Origin: Paraburkholderia franconis
GTDB taxonomy: Bacteria; Pseudomonadota; Gammaproteobacteria; Burkholderiales; Burkholderiaceae
Assembly (NCBI RefSeq): GCF_009362735.1
Contig: NZ_WHNP01000045.1
Coordinates: forward strand, 1-59,402
DNA length: 59,402 bases
Direction of reading: 5' to 3'
Within the stretch, counting starts at the first letter, position 1. Every line of letters begins with the position of its first letter. The notes beneath the pieces were generated by a model. It worked only from the letters and a program-made list of their open reading frames with translations, had not been told where the DNA came from and searched no databases. Positions 8,354-16,767 of the stretch are shown here, piece by piece. The translations under genes and the position numbers were made by a program.

Positions 8354-9315
8354 GAATCGCTCCTGCGCCGGATAAAGCCGAGCAGACCCCGCGGGAAGAA
8401 CAGCACGATCGCGATGAACAGCATGCCGACGAACGACATCCAGTTGACCGTGATACTCGACAGATAGTCCTGCAGCACGACGAATACCGCCGCGCCGAGA
8501 AGCGGTCCCCACAGGCTGCGCATGCCGCCCATCACAGCCATCATCACGAAGTCGCCGGACTGGCTGAAATGCAGTCCGCGAGGATCGGCGAAATTGTTCA
8601 GAAGGGCATAGAGCGCACCGGCAAACCCCATGAAAAGGCAGGAGAGCGTGAATGCGATCCAGATATGGAAGTCGACGGGAATGCCCAGATAGCGCGCGCG
8701 CCGTTCATTTTCGCGGATCGCGATCATCGTGTGCCCGAACGGCGAGCGCAGGATGAAACCCATCAGACCGACGGCCAGAGCGAGGCAAAACAGGACAAAG
8801 TAATAGAACGCATCGGCATTCGACAGGATGTCGATGGTTGCGAAGCCGAGGTGAAGCGGTACGCGCGTGAACCCGCGCAAGCCGTCATCGCCGCCCGTCA
8901 ACGAGCTCCATTGGAATGCGATGTAGTAAAAGACCTGTCCGAAGGCGATGGTGACCATCGCGAAGTACACGCCTCGCCGCCTTACGCAAAACGCACCGAG
9001 CACCGCACCGGCGATCCCGCCGAGCAGCGTTCCGCACAGAAGAGCGAGCGGCGTGCTCGGCGCAAGGAATTTCAGCGCGAGGCCAGCGCCATACGCGCCC
9101 AGCCCGAAATACGCGGCATGACCGAAGGACAACACGCCGGTGAAGCCGAGCAGAAAATTCACTGACATCGCGGCGAGACCCAGCACGAGCACGCGTGTGC
9201 CGAGCGCGGTATAGCCGCCGAGCGACGGCATCCAGTACGGAGCCAGCAGCAACACGGCCCAGATCGCCGCGAGCGTCAGCAGCCTGCGGTGCCTCGGCTG
9301 TCGCGCTTCGCTCAT
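8350..9315 (-). CDS. livM: Branched-chain amino acid-type ABC permease LivM
   Basis: A 321-aa inner-membrane permease with about eight to nine hydrophobic segments. It carries the LivM hallmark VLSFGHAAYFGLGAYG near residues 60-75 and the later loop FALSCLFMGFAGAL-like segment. The basic N-terminus precedes the first membrane helix. It overlaps livH and livG by 4 nt each, indicating tight co-expression. Pairs with LivH to form the channel. Confidence 0.93.
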   Translation of the reverse strand: MSEARQPRHRRLLTLAAIWAVLLLAPYWMPSLGGYTALGTRVLVLGLAAMSVNFLLGFTGVLSFGHAAYFGLGAYGAGLALKFLAPSTPLALLCGTLLGGIAGAVLGAFCVRRRGVYFAMVTIAFGQVFYYIAFQWSSLTGGDDGLRGFTRVPLHLGFATIDILSNADAFYYFVLFCLALAVGLMGFILRSPFGHTMIAIRENERRARYLGIPVDFHIWIAFTLSCLFMGFAGALYALLNNFADPRGLHFSQSGDFVMMAVMGGMRSLWGPLLGAAVFVVLQDYLSSITVNWMSFVGMLFIAIVLFFPRGLLGFIRRRSDS

Positions 9316-10181
9316 GTCAGCATGCCCTCCTCGCCGAGCAGGCCGTGTGGGCGCAGCAGCAGCACGATGGCCATCAGCACGTAGATGATCGCTTCGCTTG
9401 CTGCGGGCAGGAACACAGCGGTGACGCCGGAGGCGACGCCGATCAGCAAGCCGCCGAGCAGCGTGCCCGTGAGGCTGCCAACTCCGCCGACGATGATCGC
9501 TATGAAGCTCGGCATCAGGAGCCCCGTTCCCATCGTCGGCTCCAGACCAAGCTGGCCGGCGGCGAGCACCCCGCTCAGACCCGCGAGAAAGGCGCCGAGG
9601 GCGAAATTGAACGAACGCAGCCTGCCCACGTTGATGCCGAGTGCCGCCACTGTTTCGAGGTCGAGGGTGCCGGCGCGGATACGGATGCCGAGCCGGCTAT
9701 AGCGCAGCAGGATGAAAAGCAGCGCCACTGTCACCGCCACCGTGGCCACCATGAAGAGGCGATAGCCGGTGATGAAGAAGAACGTGTTGCTCAGAGGCTG
9801 GGCTAGCACGGATGGAATGGTCACCGGTTTGCCTTGCGCGCCCCAGATGAAACGGGTGCCGTCCTCGAAGATAAACGCAAGACCGAACGTCAGGAGCAAG
9901 CTGTAGAGCGGGTCGCGCCCGTAGACTCGCCGGATGAGCACCCGTTCAAGGACGTAGCCGATCAGCGCCGTGCCCGGCGGTGCGATCAGCAGCGCGCCCC
10001 AGAAGCCTACGTAGGGCGTGATCGTATATGCAAAGTATCCGCCAGCGACAAGGAAGCCGCCGTGAGCGAAGTTGATGACATTGCTCAGGTTGAGAATGAG
10101 CGATAACCCGAGAGCCATCAGCACGTAAAACGCGCCGATGATCAGCCCGTTGGTGACGTTGAAGAGCAGCAGTTGAGTCAT
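9312..10181 (-). CDS. livH: Branched-chain amino acid-type ABC permease LivH
   Basis: A 289-aa permease with the LivH-typical start (LNLSNVINFAHGGFLVAGGYFAY) and the EAA-like loop region with GVGSLTGTLLGGLLIG. Multiple membrane segments span the length. A GGTGAG precedes the ATG. It follows the binding-protein gene after 133 bp and overlaps livM. Together with the other four genes it makes a complete importer. Confidence 0.93.
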   Translation of the reverse strand: MTQLLLFNVTNGLIIGAFYVLMALGLSLILNLSNVINFAHGGFLVAGGYFAYTITPYVGFWGALLIAPPGTALIGYVLERVLIRRVYGRDPLYSLLLTFGLAFIFEDGTRFIWGAQGKPVTIPSVLAQPLSNTFFFITGYRLFMVATVAVTVALLFILLRYSRLGIRIRAGTLDLETVAALGINVGRLRSFNFALGAFLAGLSGVLAAGQLGLEPTMGTGLLMPSFIAIIVGGVGSLTGTLLGGLLIGVASGVTAVFLPAASEAIIYVLMAIVLLLRPHGLLGEEGMLT

Positions 10182-10314
10182 CGCTCACCATTCTTGTTAC
10201 GGCGCCTGTGCTTCGCTCGACGGCTGGTGCCGCAGTTCGACCACATACGGCCACATACGTTCCACTTACGCGATGAGAACGGCGCCCGGCGAACCTGCCC
10301 GGGCGTTTGCGCTA

Positions 10315-11577
10315 TCAGGAAGGCCACTGCACCTTGCAGCCGGTTTCGCTCTCGGGCGGTGCGGTCTTGTCACCCGCGACCACGCGTTCTACGCGGAACA
10401 GGTCTTCCGGGTCGCCCGCCGGCTGGGATAACGCTTCGCCCACGAACGACGACGTCATCAGCTGGTGATCCCCCTTTCGGTAGTAGCACTTGTTCGGCTG
10501 CAGCTTGACATCGTCTGCCAATTCGAAGCCGCCGAGCGCCTCGGCGAGCTTTCTGGCGTCGAGCGTCTTCTCCTTGTTGGCGATGGCAGCAAGGGTATGC
10601 ACGGATGTATAGCCGAACCAGTGACGCGCGGTGGGGACCTTGCCGCCGTTCACCTTACGGATGTCGGCAACGAACTTCTCGACTCCCGGCACGCCCGGCT
10701 GCTTCCAGTACCACTCGAACATCCAGAAGCCAACGCGCGCCTCCGGCGGCATTGCCTCGAGCGATTCGAGCTCCTGCTGCAGCCCGGCGACGTGAATAGT
10801 CTTGCCGATGCCGAACTGTGCAATCTGCTTCAGGCAGTTGACCATGTCGGAGCCTTGCGGCAGCACAAGCAGGACGTCGGGATTCGCCGCGCGCGCCTTG
10901 ATCAGATAGGCGGAGAAGTCAGTCGTGCCGAGCGGGGTGAGTTCGTTGCCCGTCATCGTGCCACCGAGCTTCTGCAGATCGGCGGCCGCGGCTTTCTGCA
11001 GCGTGTGGCCGAACGCGTAGTCCGGTGTGATGAAATGCCACTTCTTGCCGTACTTGGTGAACAGCAGGTTCGCGACGGCGTTCGCCTCCATGCTGGTCGT
11101 GTTGCAGACGCGATAGACGTTCCACTTGCAGTCGACGCCCGTGATCGTATCGGTGTGGCCGCCCGAAACGACATGCAGCACCTTCTTCTCGTTGCTGACC
11201 TGAGAAATGGCCTGGGCGATGCCGGAGTTCACGTCGCCGATGAGGAACGTGACCTGATCGCGTTCGATCAGCTTGCGCGCCTTCTGCACGCCGGTGCCAA
11301 CGTCGTTTGCCGAGTCTTCAACCATGAGCTCCACGGGCCGACCCAGAATGCCGCCTTGGGCATTGATTTGCTGAACGGCAAGCCTCGCGCCCGTCACTTC
11401 ATTCTGTGCAACTGCAGCATAAACGCCTGTCAACGGATCGACCATGCCGATCCGCAGCGGAGCCTCGCCGCGTGCCTTGATGATGAAGGGCGGCACCAAC
11501 TGCAGTGCGGCTGCCGCAGCAGTCGCCTTGAGTACGGTGCGCCGACTGAAAGCAGGGATACGACTTGGTGTTGTCAT
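10315..11577 (-). CDS. Tat-exported periplasmic substrate-binding protein (Liv-type, Peripla_BP_6)
   Basis: A 420-aa type I periplasmic binding protein. The start at 11577 has GGGAG 8-10 nt upstream and gives a twin-arginine signal (SRRTVLKATAAAAALQ). The mature part opens with LRIGMVDPLTGVYAAVAQNE, then ARLAVQQINAQGGILGRPVELMVEDS, the hallmark of Liv-type receptors. It is the first gene of the importer operon. Related proteins bind amides, urea, branched amino acids or aromatic acids, so the ligand is left open. The frame continues to 11802 but without export signal or ribosome site. Confidence 0.92.
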   Translation of the reverse strand: MTTPSRIPAFSRRTVLKATAAAAALQLVPPFIIKARGEAPLRIGMVDPLTGVYAAVAQNEVTGARLAVQQINAQGGILGRPVELMVEDSANDVGTGVQKARKLIERDQVTFLIGDVNSGIAQAISQVSNEKKVLHVVSGGHTDTITGVDCKWNVYRVCNTTSMEANAVANLLFTKYGKKWHFITPDYAFGHTLQKAAAADLQKLGGTMTGNELTPLGTTDFSAYLIKARAANPDVLLVLPQGSDMVNCLKQIAQFGIGKTIHVAGLQQELESLEAMPPEARVGFWMFEWYWKQPGVPGVEKFVADIRKVNGGKVPTARHWFGYTSVHTLAAIANKEKTLDARKLAEALGGFELADDVKLQPNKCYYRKGDHQLMTSSFVGEALSQPAGDPEDLFRVERVVAGDKTAPPESETGCKVQWPS

Positions 11578-11788
11578 AGGGTTCTCCCTCACCGTCATGT
11601 CGAATCTTTCGAGCCGCTGGATGGTTCGTCTGCGCTTGCGAAACGCCGCAATTCGATCTTGAACGCGTTCAAGGGAATCCACAAGACCCCATTTTCGCGC
11701 TGACAGACGCGCGACGGTGCTTAGCCCATCAAGAGGCTTTGTCCGGACAACGGCAAATCGGCGAGCGATCATCGATACTGTTAGCAAT

Positions 11789-11800
11789 GCTATATATAGC
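11789..11800. promoter_or_regulatory. 12-bp perfect palindrome upstream of the liv-type operon
   Basis: GCTATATATAGC lies 212 bp upstream of the binding-protein start, flanked by CAAT and AATT. It is the most AT-rich spot in the intergenic region and could be a regulator site for the transporter operon. No regulator gene is adjacent. Position suggests, but does not prove, an operator. Confidence 0.35.
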
Positions 11801-12298
11801 AATTCGAAGATTACGCTTGGTGTGAGCCCTTTGACGGGAAACGGGATGCGTGTACAACGAGTTCCTTAAGACGTGGCGTCCGGAAAGCGACGTGTAGGCG
11901 CCTCACCAAAGCCGGTACTCGAATGACAGCAATGGCCGATCAGCGGACTTACCGAGGGGCAGGAGAGGGCACTTCGGGCGAGTCCAGCGGAGTCGTTTGA
12001 CATAAAAACCGGTGTATCTCACGTCTTTTGATGGCAGCCATGGTATCTGTTGTCGCCGTCAGTTTCTGGCGCAGTTTGCGAAACCGACGCGCCGGTTGAT
12101 ATGCAATCTGCATCGCGATTGACCATAACTTGGCGACGAAAGCGGGTAGAGAAAAACGACCCTGGTGGCCTGGCGCCGCGCGATATGTTCGGTGCGCCAC
12201 GTTCGTGATTTTGAGCGGAGCAGAAGTCATGATAAAAGAGCCGTTCGCGTCAGGCAGAGCGCCGTTGACGCGTAACATCAAACCAGGACATTCACGAA
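11801..12298. other. Gap between liv-type operon and cspA
   Basis: Roughly 500 bp. A leftward open frame (12230-11949, ~93 codons) exists but has no ribosome site and no recognisable product, so it is not called. The stretch presumably holds the divergent promoters and the long cspA leader; I saw no clear hairpin in it. Confidence 0.35.
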
Positions 12299-12502
12299 AT
12301 GGCAACAGGGATTGTGAAGTGGTTCAATGACGCAAAGGGATTTGGCTTTATCACGCCGGACGGCGGCGGGGAAGATCTGTTTGCACATTTCTCGGAAATC
12401 CAGTCGAGCGGCTTCAAGTCGCTTCAGGAAAACCAGAAGGTGTCGTTCGAAGTCAAGCAAGGCCCGAAGGGCAAGCAGGCAGCGAACATCCAGCCGCAAT
12501 AA
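12299..12502 (+). CDS. cspA: Cold-shock protein (CspA family)
   Basis: A 67-aa single cold-shock (OB-fold) domain: GIVKWFNDAKGFGFITPD carries RNP1 (KGFGFI), and DLFAHFSEI carries the RNP2-like motif (VFVHF type, here LFAHF). Full length for the family. These proteins bind single-stranded RNA/DNA and act as RNA chaperones. An AGGA lies about 11 nt before the ATG. A strong intrinsic terminator follows 22 bp after the stop, so it is monocistronic. The name cspA is used for the family, not a specific orthologue. Confidence 0.93.
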   Translation: MATGIVKWFNDAKGFGFITPDGGGEDLFAHFSEIQSSGFKSLQENQKVSFEVKQGPKGKQAANIQPQ

Positions 12503-12524
12503 GGGCTTCAGGTTGCGCGGCGAA

Positions 12525-12555
12525 ACAAATGGCCTGTTTAGGCCATTTGTTTTTT
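12525..12555 (+). terminator. Intrinsic terminator of cspA
   Basis: Perfect 10-bp stem ACAAATGGCC (12525-12534)/GGCCATTTGT (12541-12550) with a 6-nt loop, running into a T tract to 12555. Textbook Rho-independent terminator on the + strand. Confidence 0.9.
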
Positions 12556-12774
12556 GAATGCCGCCGATGATCGGTACCGAAAAGGCAGTTGCAGCGACGA
12601 TCCGGCTTGCAGGGGCCGGGCATGGGTCTGCGCCGCGAGTCGACGCTTCTCCGAAATGAAAGTATCAAGCGGTTCAGGGTGCGTCCTGCCCACCCAAAGA
12701 GGGCCCGGTTGCAACCCCTGAGTCCCAGGCGATTTTCGTGGCCAGTGCGCGGACCCGTGAGCGCTAACAGCTTG

Positions 12775-13599
12775 TCACAAGAGGACCGCTTGCTGCAGAA
12801 GCTCCAGGGCCTTGAGTTCGTCCAGTCGCCCCGTGCGTGCTTTACCTGCCAGCGTCTTGAGCAATGCTTCCGCGATCGGCCCTATGCCATGAAGATTCTC
12901 CAGGCTCGTCACGGGAGCAAAGGCAAGTGGTGCAGGCATTTGCTGAGGCATTCCTGAAACGGGAGGCGACTCAGGGTTCGCCGGTGCATCTGCCGTGGCC
13001 ACGGCACCATTTGCTTCAAGTGAGTGACCAGCGTGGTCGCCGGGCATGGCATATACCGGCTGTTGCGGGCGGACGACGATCGTCTCGTTCCCGTTTGCCG
13101 TATCGGTCTGCAACGGATCATCTGGAACGCGCGGGACGTTCGCCTGTGCATCCAGCTTCGTATCGGCCGCGAGCGGCTCATCTTCCTTAGCGGGCACACG
13201 ACCACGCGGAGCAGGCGCAAGCATATGCGATACCGATTCTGGAATTTCGCCTTCGGAGCGTGGTGTATCCAGCCACCCGGTCGGCAAACCGAGCCGCTGG
13301 GTGAACCGGTTTGCTTCGACAGCGTCCATGCGCTTCTTGCCATGTAGCCGATCGGCGATGTTGAACCCACTCATCTCCATGACCACGCCAAGTCGCACCT
13401 TCGATCCGTTGCGACCGGTGAGAAGGCGGAGGTTAGCGCGTCGGATGTTCTCCGCCTCGGCGCTGTCGCTCAATGCCAGCGGTTGCTGTTGCGGTGTTTT
13501 AACAGACGCTTTCAGACGCGAAGCCTTCAGCGGTTCAGGCATTTCGCTTCGACTATTCTTGACGGCTCTCGACGAACCGCCAGTTGCTTTCTTTGGCAT
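12775..13599 (-). CDS. Unknown protein with HTH-like N-terminal domain
   Basis: A 274-aa protein. The start at 13599 has AAGGAAGAG upstream. Residues ~50-110 (NIRRANLRLLTGRNGSKVRLGVVMEMSG... then LHGKKRMDAVEANRFTQRLGLPTGWLD) look like an XRE-like DNA-binding domain of the kind seen in Burkholderia mobile regions. The middle is Pro/Ala-rich and low in complexity, and the end (LENLHGIGPIAEALLKTLAGKARTG) contains a short helix-hairpin-like segment. It lies just downstream of the decayed second integrase on the same strand. DNA binding is likely; the role is unknown. Confidence 0.65.
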   Translation of the reverse strand: MPKKATGGSSRAVKNSRSEMPEPLKASRLKASVKTPQQQPLALSDSAEAENIRRANLRLLTGRNGSKVRLGVVMEMSGFNIADRLHGKKRMDAVEANRFTQRLGLPTGWLDTPRSEGEIPESVSHMLAPAPRGRVPAKEDEPLAADTKLDAQANVPRVPDDPLQTDTANGNETIVVRPQQPVYAMPGDHAGHSLEANGAVATADAPANPESPPVSGMPQQMPAPLAFAPVTSLENLHGIGPIAEALLKTLAGKARTGRLDELKALELLQQAVLL

Positions 13600-13656
13600 T
13601 TGCTCTTCCTTGGACGAACTATCCGAGGGCTGGCGCGCCGGGCGCATCGCATCCGT

Positions 13657-14100
13657 TCACCAGTCGATGCGATGCTTCTCTCCCGTCTCACGATGCCGGC
13701 GGTCGTCGTCGACGTGCAGGTACAAGCTGGTCGTGGTCGGGGACGCGTGGCCGAGATTGTCGCGCAGGGTGCGCAGGTCGACGCCGCCGTAGGCCTGGTG
13801 GGAGCCCGCCGCGTCCCGCAGCCAGTGCGCAGACGCGCGTCCGAGTTCATCGGCGCGATCGGTGAAGGCCGGCCCCGCGCGAACGGAGCCAGTCCGCGGC
13901 GCCGGCAAAGATCGCCTTGATCGCGTCGTACACCGCGGATTGGGACAGCGTTCGTGGCCGGAACGGCAGCAGCAGCGGCAGCTCGTCGGCGCGCCCCGGC
14001 AGGGCGCTCAGGCCGTGCGCGAGCCGGTAGCGGGCGGTTCCTGCAAAAGCTCACCGGACACGGGTACCGTGCGCGCCTTGTCGCCGTGGCGCACGGGCCG
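13657..14100 (-). pseudogene. Decayed tyrosine integrase, related to the one at 367-1605
   Basis: Read leftward, three frames hold consecutive pieces of one integrase: RHGDKARTVPVSGELLQ (14094-14040), then RYRLAHGLSALPGRADELP...IFAGAADWLRSRGAG (~14035-13870), then DELGRASAHWLRDAAGSH through LGHASPTTTSLYLH to the end EKHRIDW. The order and sequence match residues ~290-412 of the intact integrase. At least two frameshifts (near 14040 and 13870) separate them, and the N-terminal half is missing. This is a non-functional remnant. Confidence 0.85.
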
Positions 14101-14978
14101 TCCTCCGTTATGTGAAAGCGAAAACCGACCTGCATAGCGTCGGGCTAGTCGTACAGGCCCTACTCCGTAGCGACGAACACTTCGTTCCTAAAGCGTAGCC
14201 TGGGCCAGGCATAAGGGGACAACTTGAACGGCAATATCAAACAACCAGTTTTGCATGGCTGAGAGCTCTCCCGTGCCGTGCTCACAGCTATGCCATAGCA
14301 TGACAAACCGACGACGCGTCAAGTGTTCGCTTTGCCGGGCTCGCGCCCGCGCTTGACGCGTGACACCTTAGTGGAGAATCACACCCGCACAGGTTTTGCG
14401 AAGATTCTCAAAGCGATGACGAAATAGGTTGAACCAGCACTCTGAAGCCTGTCTTTCGTGCCGGCTGCCGTTTCCGGCAAGCCGGGATTTTGCTAAGGAC
14501 GGGGTGGGCGGATCTCATCGAGGCTGCGGGCGTGCGTTCGGCAAGCGCCCACGGGCAAGCCGGGGATACATGCGTGCAGACCGTTTCGACATCACGAACA
14601 CGAAGCTTGCAAAAAGGTGTCGAGTCCATACAAGCACCAAAAAGACGATTACCCTTGCTCTGACCACGCTTATTGAAAGTCACACGTCCGTCGGTGACAC
14701 ACTGAAACTTGCTCGACAGCGCAACATCGCCAGCCATCGAAAAGGACATCGCGGATCGTGTTCGCAAAAGCCGAATTCGTGCTCGCCAGTGCTTATTTTG
14801 GAGCGCAATCCGGGAGGGTTGATGGCAACTCGGTTACGCGCCGAGTGCTAACCAGTTCGAAACCTCTATTGCCGGCGCAATGGATGCATACCCACGAACG
14901 ATTCGCTGATCATATGAGGGCGAGAGGAGGCAGGTCCCAACCCGCAACGGGCATCTGGTTCTGGGAGACCGACTGCCG
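14101..14978. other. Gene-poor stretch after integrase remnant
   Basis: About 880 bp without a convincing gene. Open frames of up to 140 codons exist on both strands but lack start signals and recognisable domains. Likely decayed mobile DNA between the integrase remnant and the IS66 fragment. Confidence 0.4.
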
Positions 14979-15302
14979 CTAAAGCGGCACGTGATCTGCG
15001 AACTTCGAGACCAGCACGGGCGCCAGCAGTCCCGGACCGGCGAGGGCGCGTTCGATGGGGCGGCTCGGTACAGGCGCCCGGGAGATGTGGTCGCAACACA
15101 CGAACGCAAACTTCGGGCGCACATGACAAATCGCCCGGAAGCTGGCCGGTACGTAGTCAAGTTGTTCGGCGACGTCTTCGCCCAGCGACTTCATCAGGCC
15201 ACCGCACTGCGTGCACTTCCCGTCGGATTCGGGTATGTGCCTTGGGATCTCGCGTGGCAGATGAATCGCTTTCGTGATCGAGCCCAGATCGAGTCGCATC
15301 AC
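14979..15302 (-). pseudogene. IS66-family transposase (TnpC) fragment
   Basis: The 107 residues match the internal zinc-ribbon region of IS66 TnpC: CTQCGGLMKSLGEDVAEQLDYVPASFR, then HVRPKFAFVCCDH and PSRPIERALAGPGLLAPVLVSKFADHVPL. The frame stops where the family normally continues with YRQ, and the N-terminal and catalytic DDE parts are absent. It is a leftover of an IS66 element and marks the left border of the catabolic region. Confidence 0.8.
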
Positions 15303-15330
15303 CGTCGTCCTCCTTTAGAGGAAACGATCG

Positions 15331-16116
15331 TCAGGGCGTTACGTCTGTGGCTGAGAGCACTTTGTTGCGAAGCACGCCAATACCTTCGATCTCGACCTCG
15401 ATCGTGTCGCCGGGTTTGATGGGGCCGACTCCCGCTGGCGTTCCCGTCATGATGTGGTCGCCGGGAAGCAGCGTCATGTACTTGCTGAGATAGGCGATCA
15501 GCGCGGATACGCCATACACCAGGTCTGCCGTGTTTCCGTTCTGGCGCACTTCGCCGTTGACGCGCGTGATCAGATGAAGGTTGGATGGATCGAGTTCCGT
15601 CTCGACCACGGGCCCGATGGGCGCAAACGTATCGTAGCCCTTGCCGACGAGCAGGCAGCCGAACTCGCTTTCACGACGCTGAAACACCCGGTCGCTGACG
15701 TCGTTTCCGCACGTGTAGCCGAACACGTAATCGAGTGCATCGGCTTCGGAAACATGACGCGCCTCCTTGCCGATGATCACGGTGAGCTCTCCTTCGAAGT
15801 GAACATTCTCCCCGTCGGGCGGATAGACAATGCTTTCCTCGTGGCCGATCACCGTAGTGCTGGGCTTCATGAAGAGCACGGGAAGCGTCGGCGTGCTCTT
15901 GCCGACTTCCTGTGAGTGCGCGCGGTAGTTGTACCCGAGGCCGAACACACGCGGCCGGTACAACGGGCTTAGAACGCGAGCAGAGCCGAGATGGTCGACG
16001 TAGCCGGCAGGCTGAAGTCCTTCGAGTGGCGAGCCCTTGAGCCTTTCGATATTGCCGTCGCGTCCAAGGATGCCGTAATAAGAACTTCCGTTGATTGAAT
16101 ATCGGAGGATCTTCAT
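15331..16116 (-). CDS. Fumarylacetoacetate hydrolase-family protein (ring-cleavage product hydrolase/isomerase)
   Basis: A 261-aa FAH-superfamily enzyme. The metal-binding acids are in HFEGELTVIIGK (Glu108, Glu110) and GNDVSDR (Asp139); the C-terminal MTGTPAGVGPIKPGDTIEVEIEGIG is a family hallmark. Length fits HpaG-like isomerases, acylpyruvate hydrolases and oxaloacetate decarboxylases. The ATG at 16116 starts 30 nt after a LacI-type operator (16147-16158), which puts it in the proposed regulon. With an extradiol dioxygenase of the homoprotocatechuate type in the same regulon, a role on a ring-cleavage product is reasonable, but the substrate is unknown. Confidence 0.85.
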   Translation of the reverse strand: MKILRYSINGSSYYGILGRDGNIERLKGSPLEGLQPAGYVDHLGSARVLSPLYRPRVFGLGYNYRAHSQEVGKSTPTLPVLFMKPSTTVIGHEESIVYPPDGENVHFEGELTVIIGKEARHVSEADALDYVFGYTCGNDVSDRVFQRRESEFGCLLVGKGYDTFAPIGPVVETELDPSNLHLITRVNGEVRQNGNTADLVYGVSALIAYLSKYMTLLPGDHIMTGTPAGVGPIKPGDTIEVEIEGIGVLRNKVLSATDVTP

Positions 16117-16146
16117 GGGATTGAACCAGTAAGAAATCGTCGTATT

Positions 16147-16158
16147 GCAAACGTTAGC
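16147..16158. promoter_or_regulatory. LacI-type operator in front of FAH-family gene
   Basis: GCAAACGTTAGC, one mismatch from the consensus palindrome GCTAACGTTAGC found at six other places in the window. It lies 30 bp before the hydrolase start, a position suited to blocking transcription. Confidence 0.65.
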
Positions 16159-16188
16159 ATTACGCAGCTGATGAGTCAATTGCGATGC

Positions 16189-16476
16189 TTATCGCGCTCC
16201 TGAATTTGACGTTCCGGTGATCGTGCTGCCGTAGCCCGATTGCACCGCGCGGCGCCTCGCGGTCGCATCCTGCTGGGCGGCGAGTTTGGCTTCGGCCGAC
16301 TTGAGATTGCCCGGATAGTCCAGATCGCTGCCTGCGATGTCGTAGCCGGCTTTCTCCAGTTCTGACAGGTCCGATTTCACCTGAGCGCGGGTGACAGATG
16401 TAGCCTGCTGCGCGAACGAGACGATGGGAAGTGCGGCGACAGAAGCGATGATCACAGTGTTAGCAAGCATTTTCAT
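16189..16476 (-). CDS. DUF4148 small exported protein
   Basis: A 95-aa precursor with signal peptide MKMLANTVIIASVAALPIVSFA. The mature part contains VKSDLSELEKAGYDIAGSDLDYPGNLKSAEAKL, the DUF4148 signature (xLxxLxxAGY...YPxxLQxAExK) common in Burkholderiaceae. Function of the family is unknown. It lies between the dehydrogenase and the FAH-family gene but probably has its own promoter in the AT-rich 290-bp gap upstream. A second member lies at 39317-39688. Confidence 0.8.
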   Translation of the reverse strand: MKMLANTVIIASVAALPIVSFAQQATSVTRAQVKSDLSELEKAGYDIAGSDLDYPGNLKSAEAKLAAQQDATARRRAVQSGYGSTITGTSNSGAR

Positions 16477-16716
16477 GGGAAGCCTCGACTCGACATTGAT
16501 TAGAAAAACTTGATTGCTGCATCGCAATCGTCGAGTCGATTATATGCCGTCAATTGCACTAAGGGAATACGCTAATTGACAAAAATGATCATCAAAATAC
16601 CGTTTCGTTATGCCAGGCAATTGATCTAAGAAGAATGCGATTAACGTCTAACGCATCGTTAACTGCAATGACGCGCAACCGGCCAGAAAGCCGGACGCGT
16701 CCCAGTTCCGCGTGGA

Positions 16717-16749
16717 CGGGATTGCTACCGTGATGCAAATGCAATCCCG
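16717..16749 (-). other. Hairpin downstream of alcohol dehydrogenase-like gene
   Basis: Perfect 9-bp stem CGGGATTGC (16717-16725)/GCAATCCCG (16741-16749) with a 15-nt loop, about 20 bp beyond the dehydrogenase stop. No T tract follows on the minus strand, so it may be an mRNA 3' structure rather than an intrinsic terminator. Confidence 0.4.
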
Positions 16750-16767
16750 CGCACACAGCGCTGCTAA

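Noticed and set aside
16630..16665. Further copy of the LacI-type operator near TTAACGTCTAACGC
   Set aside because: Half-site resemblance only; the symmetric core AACGTT is not present.
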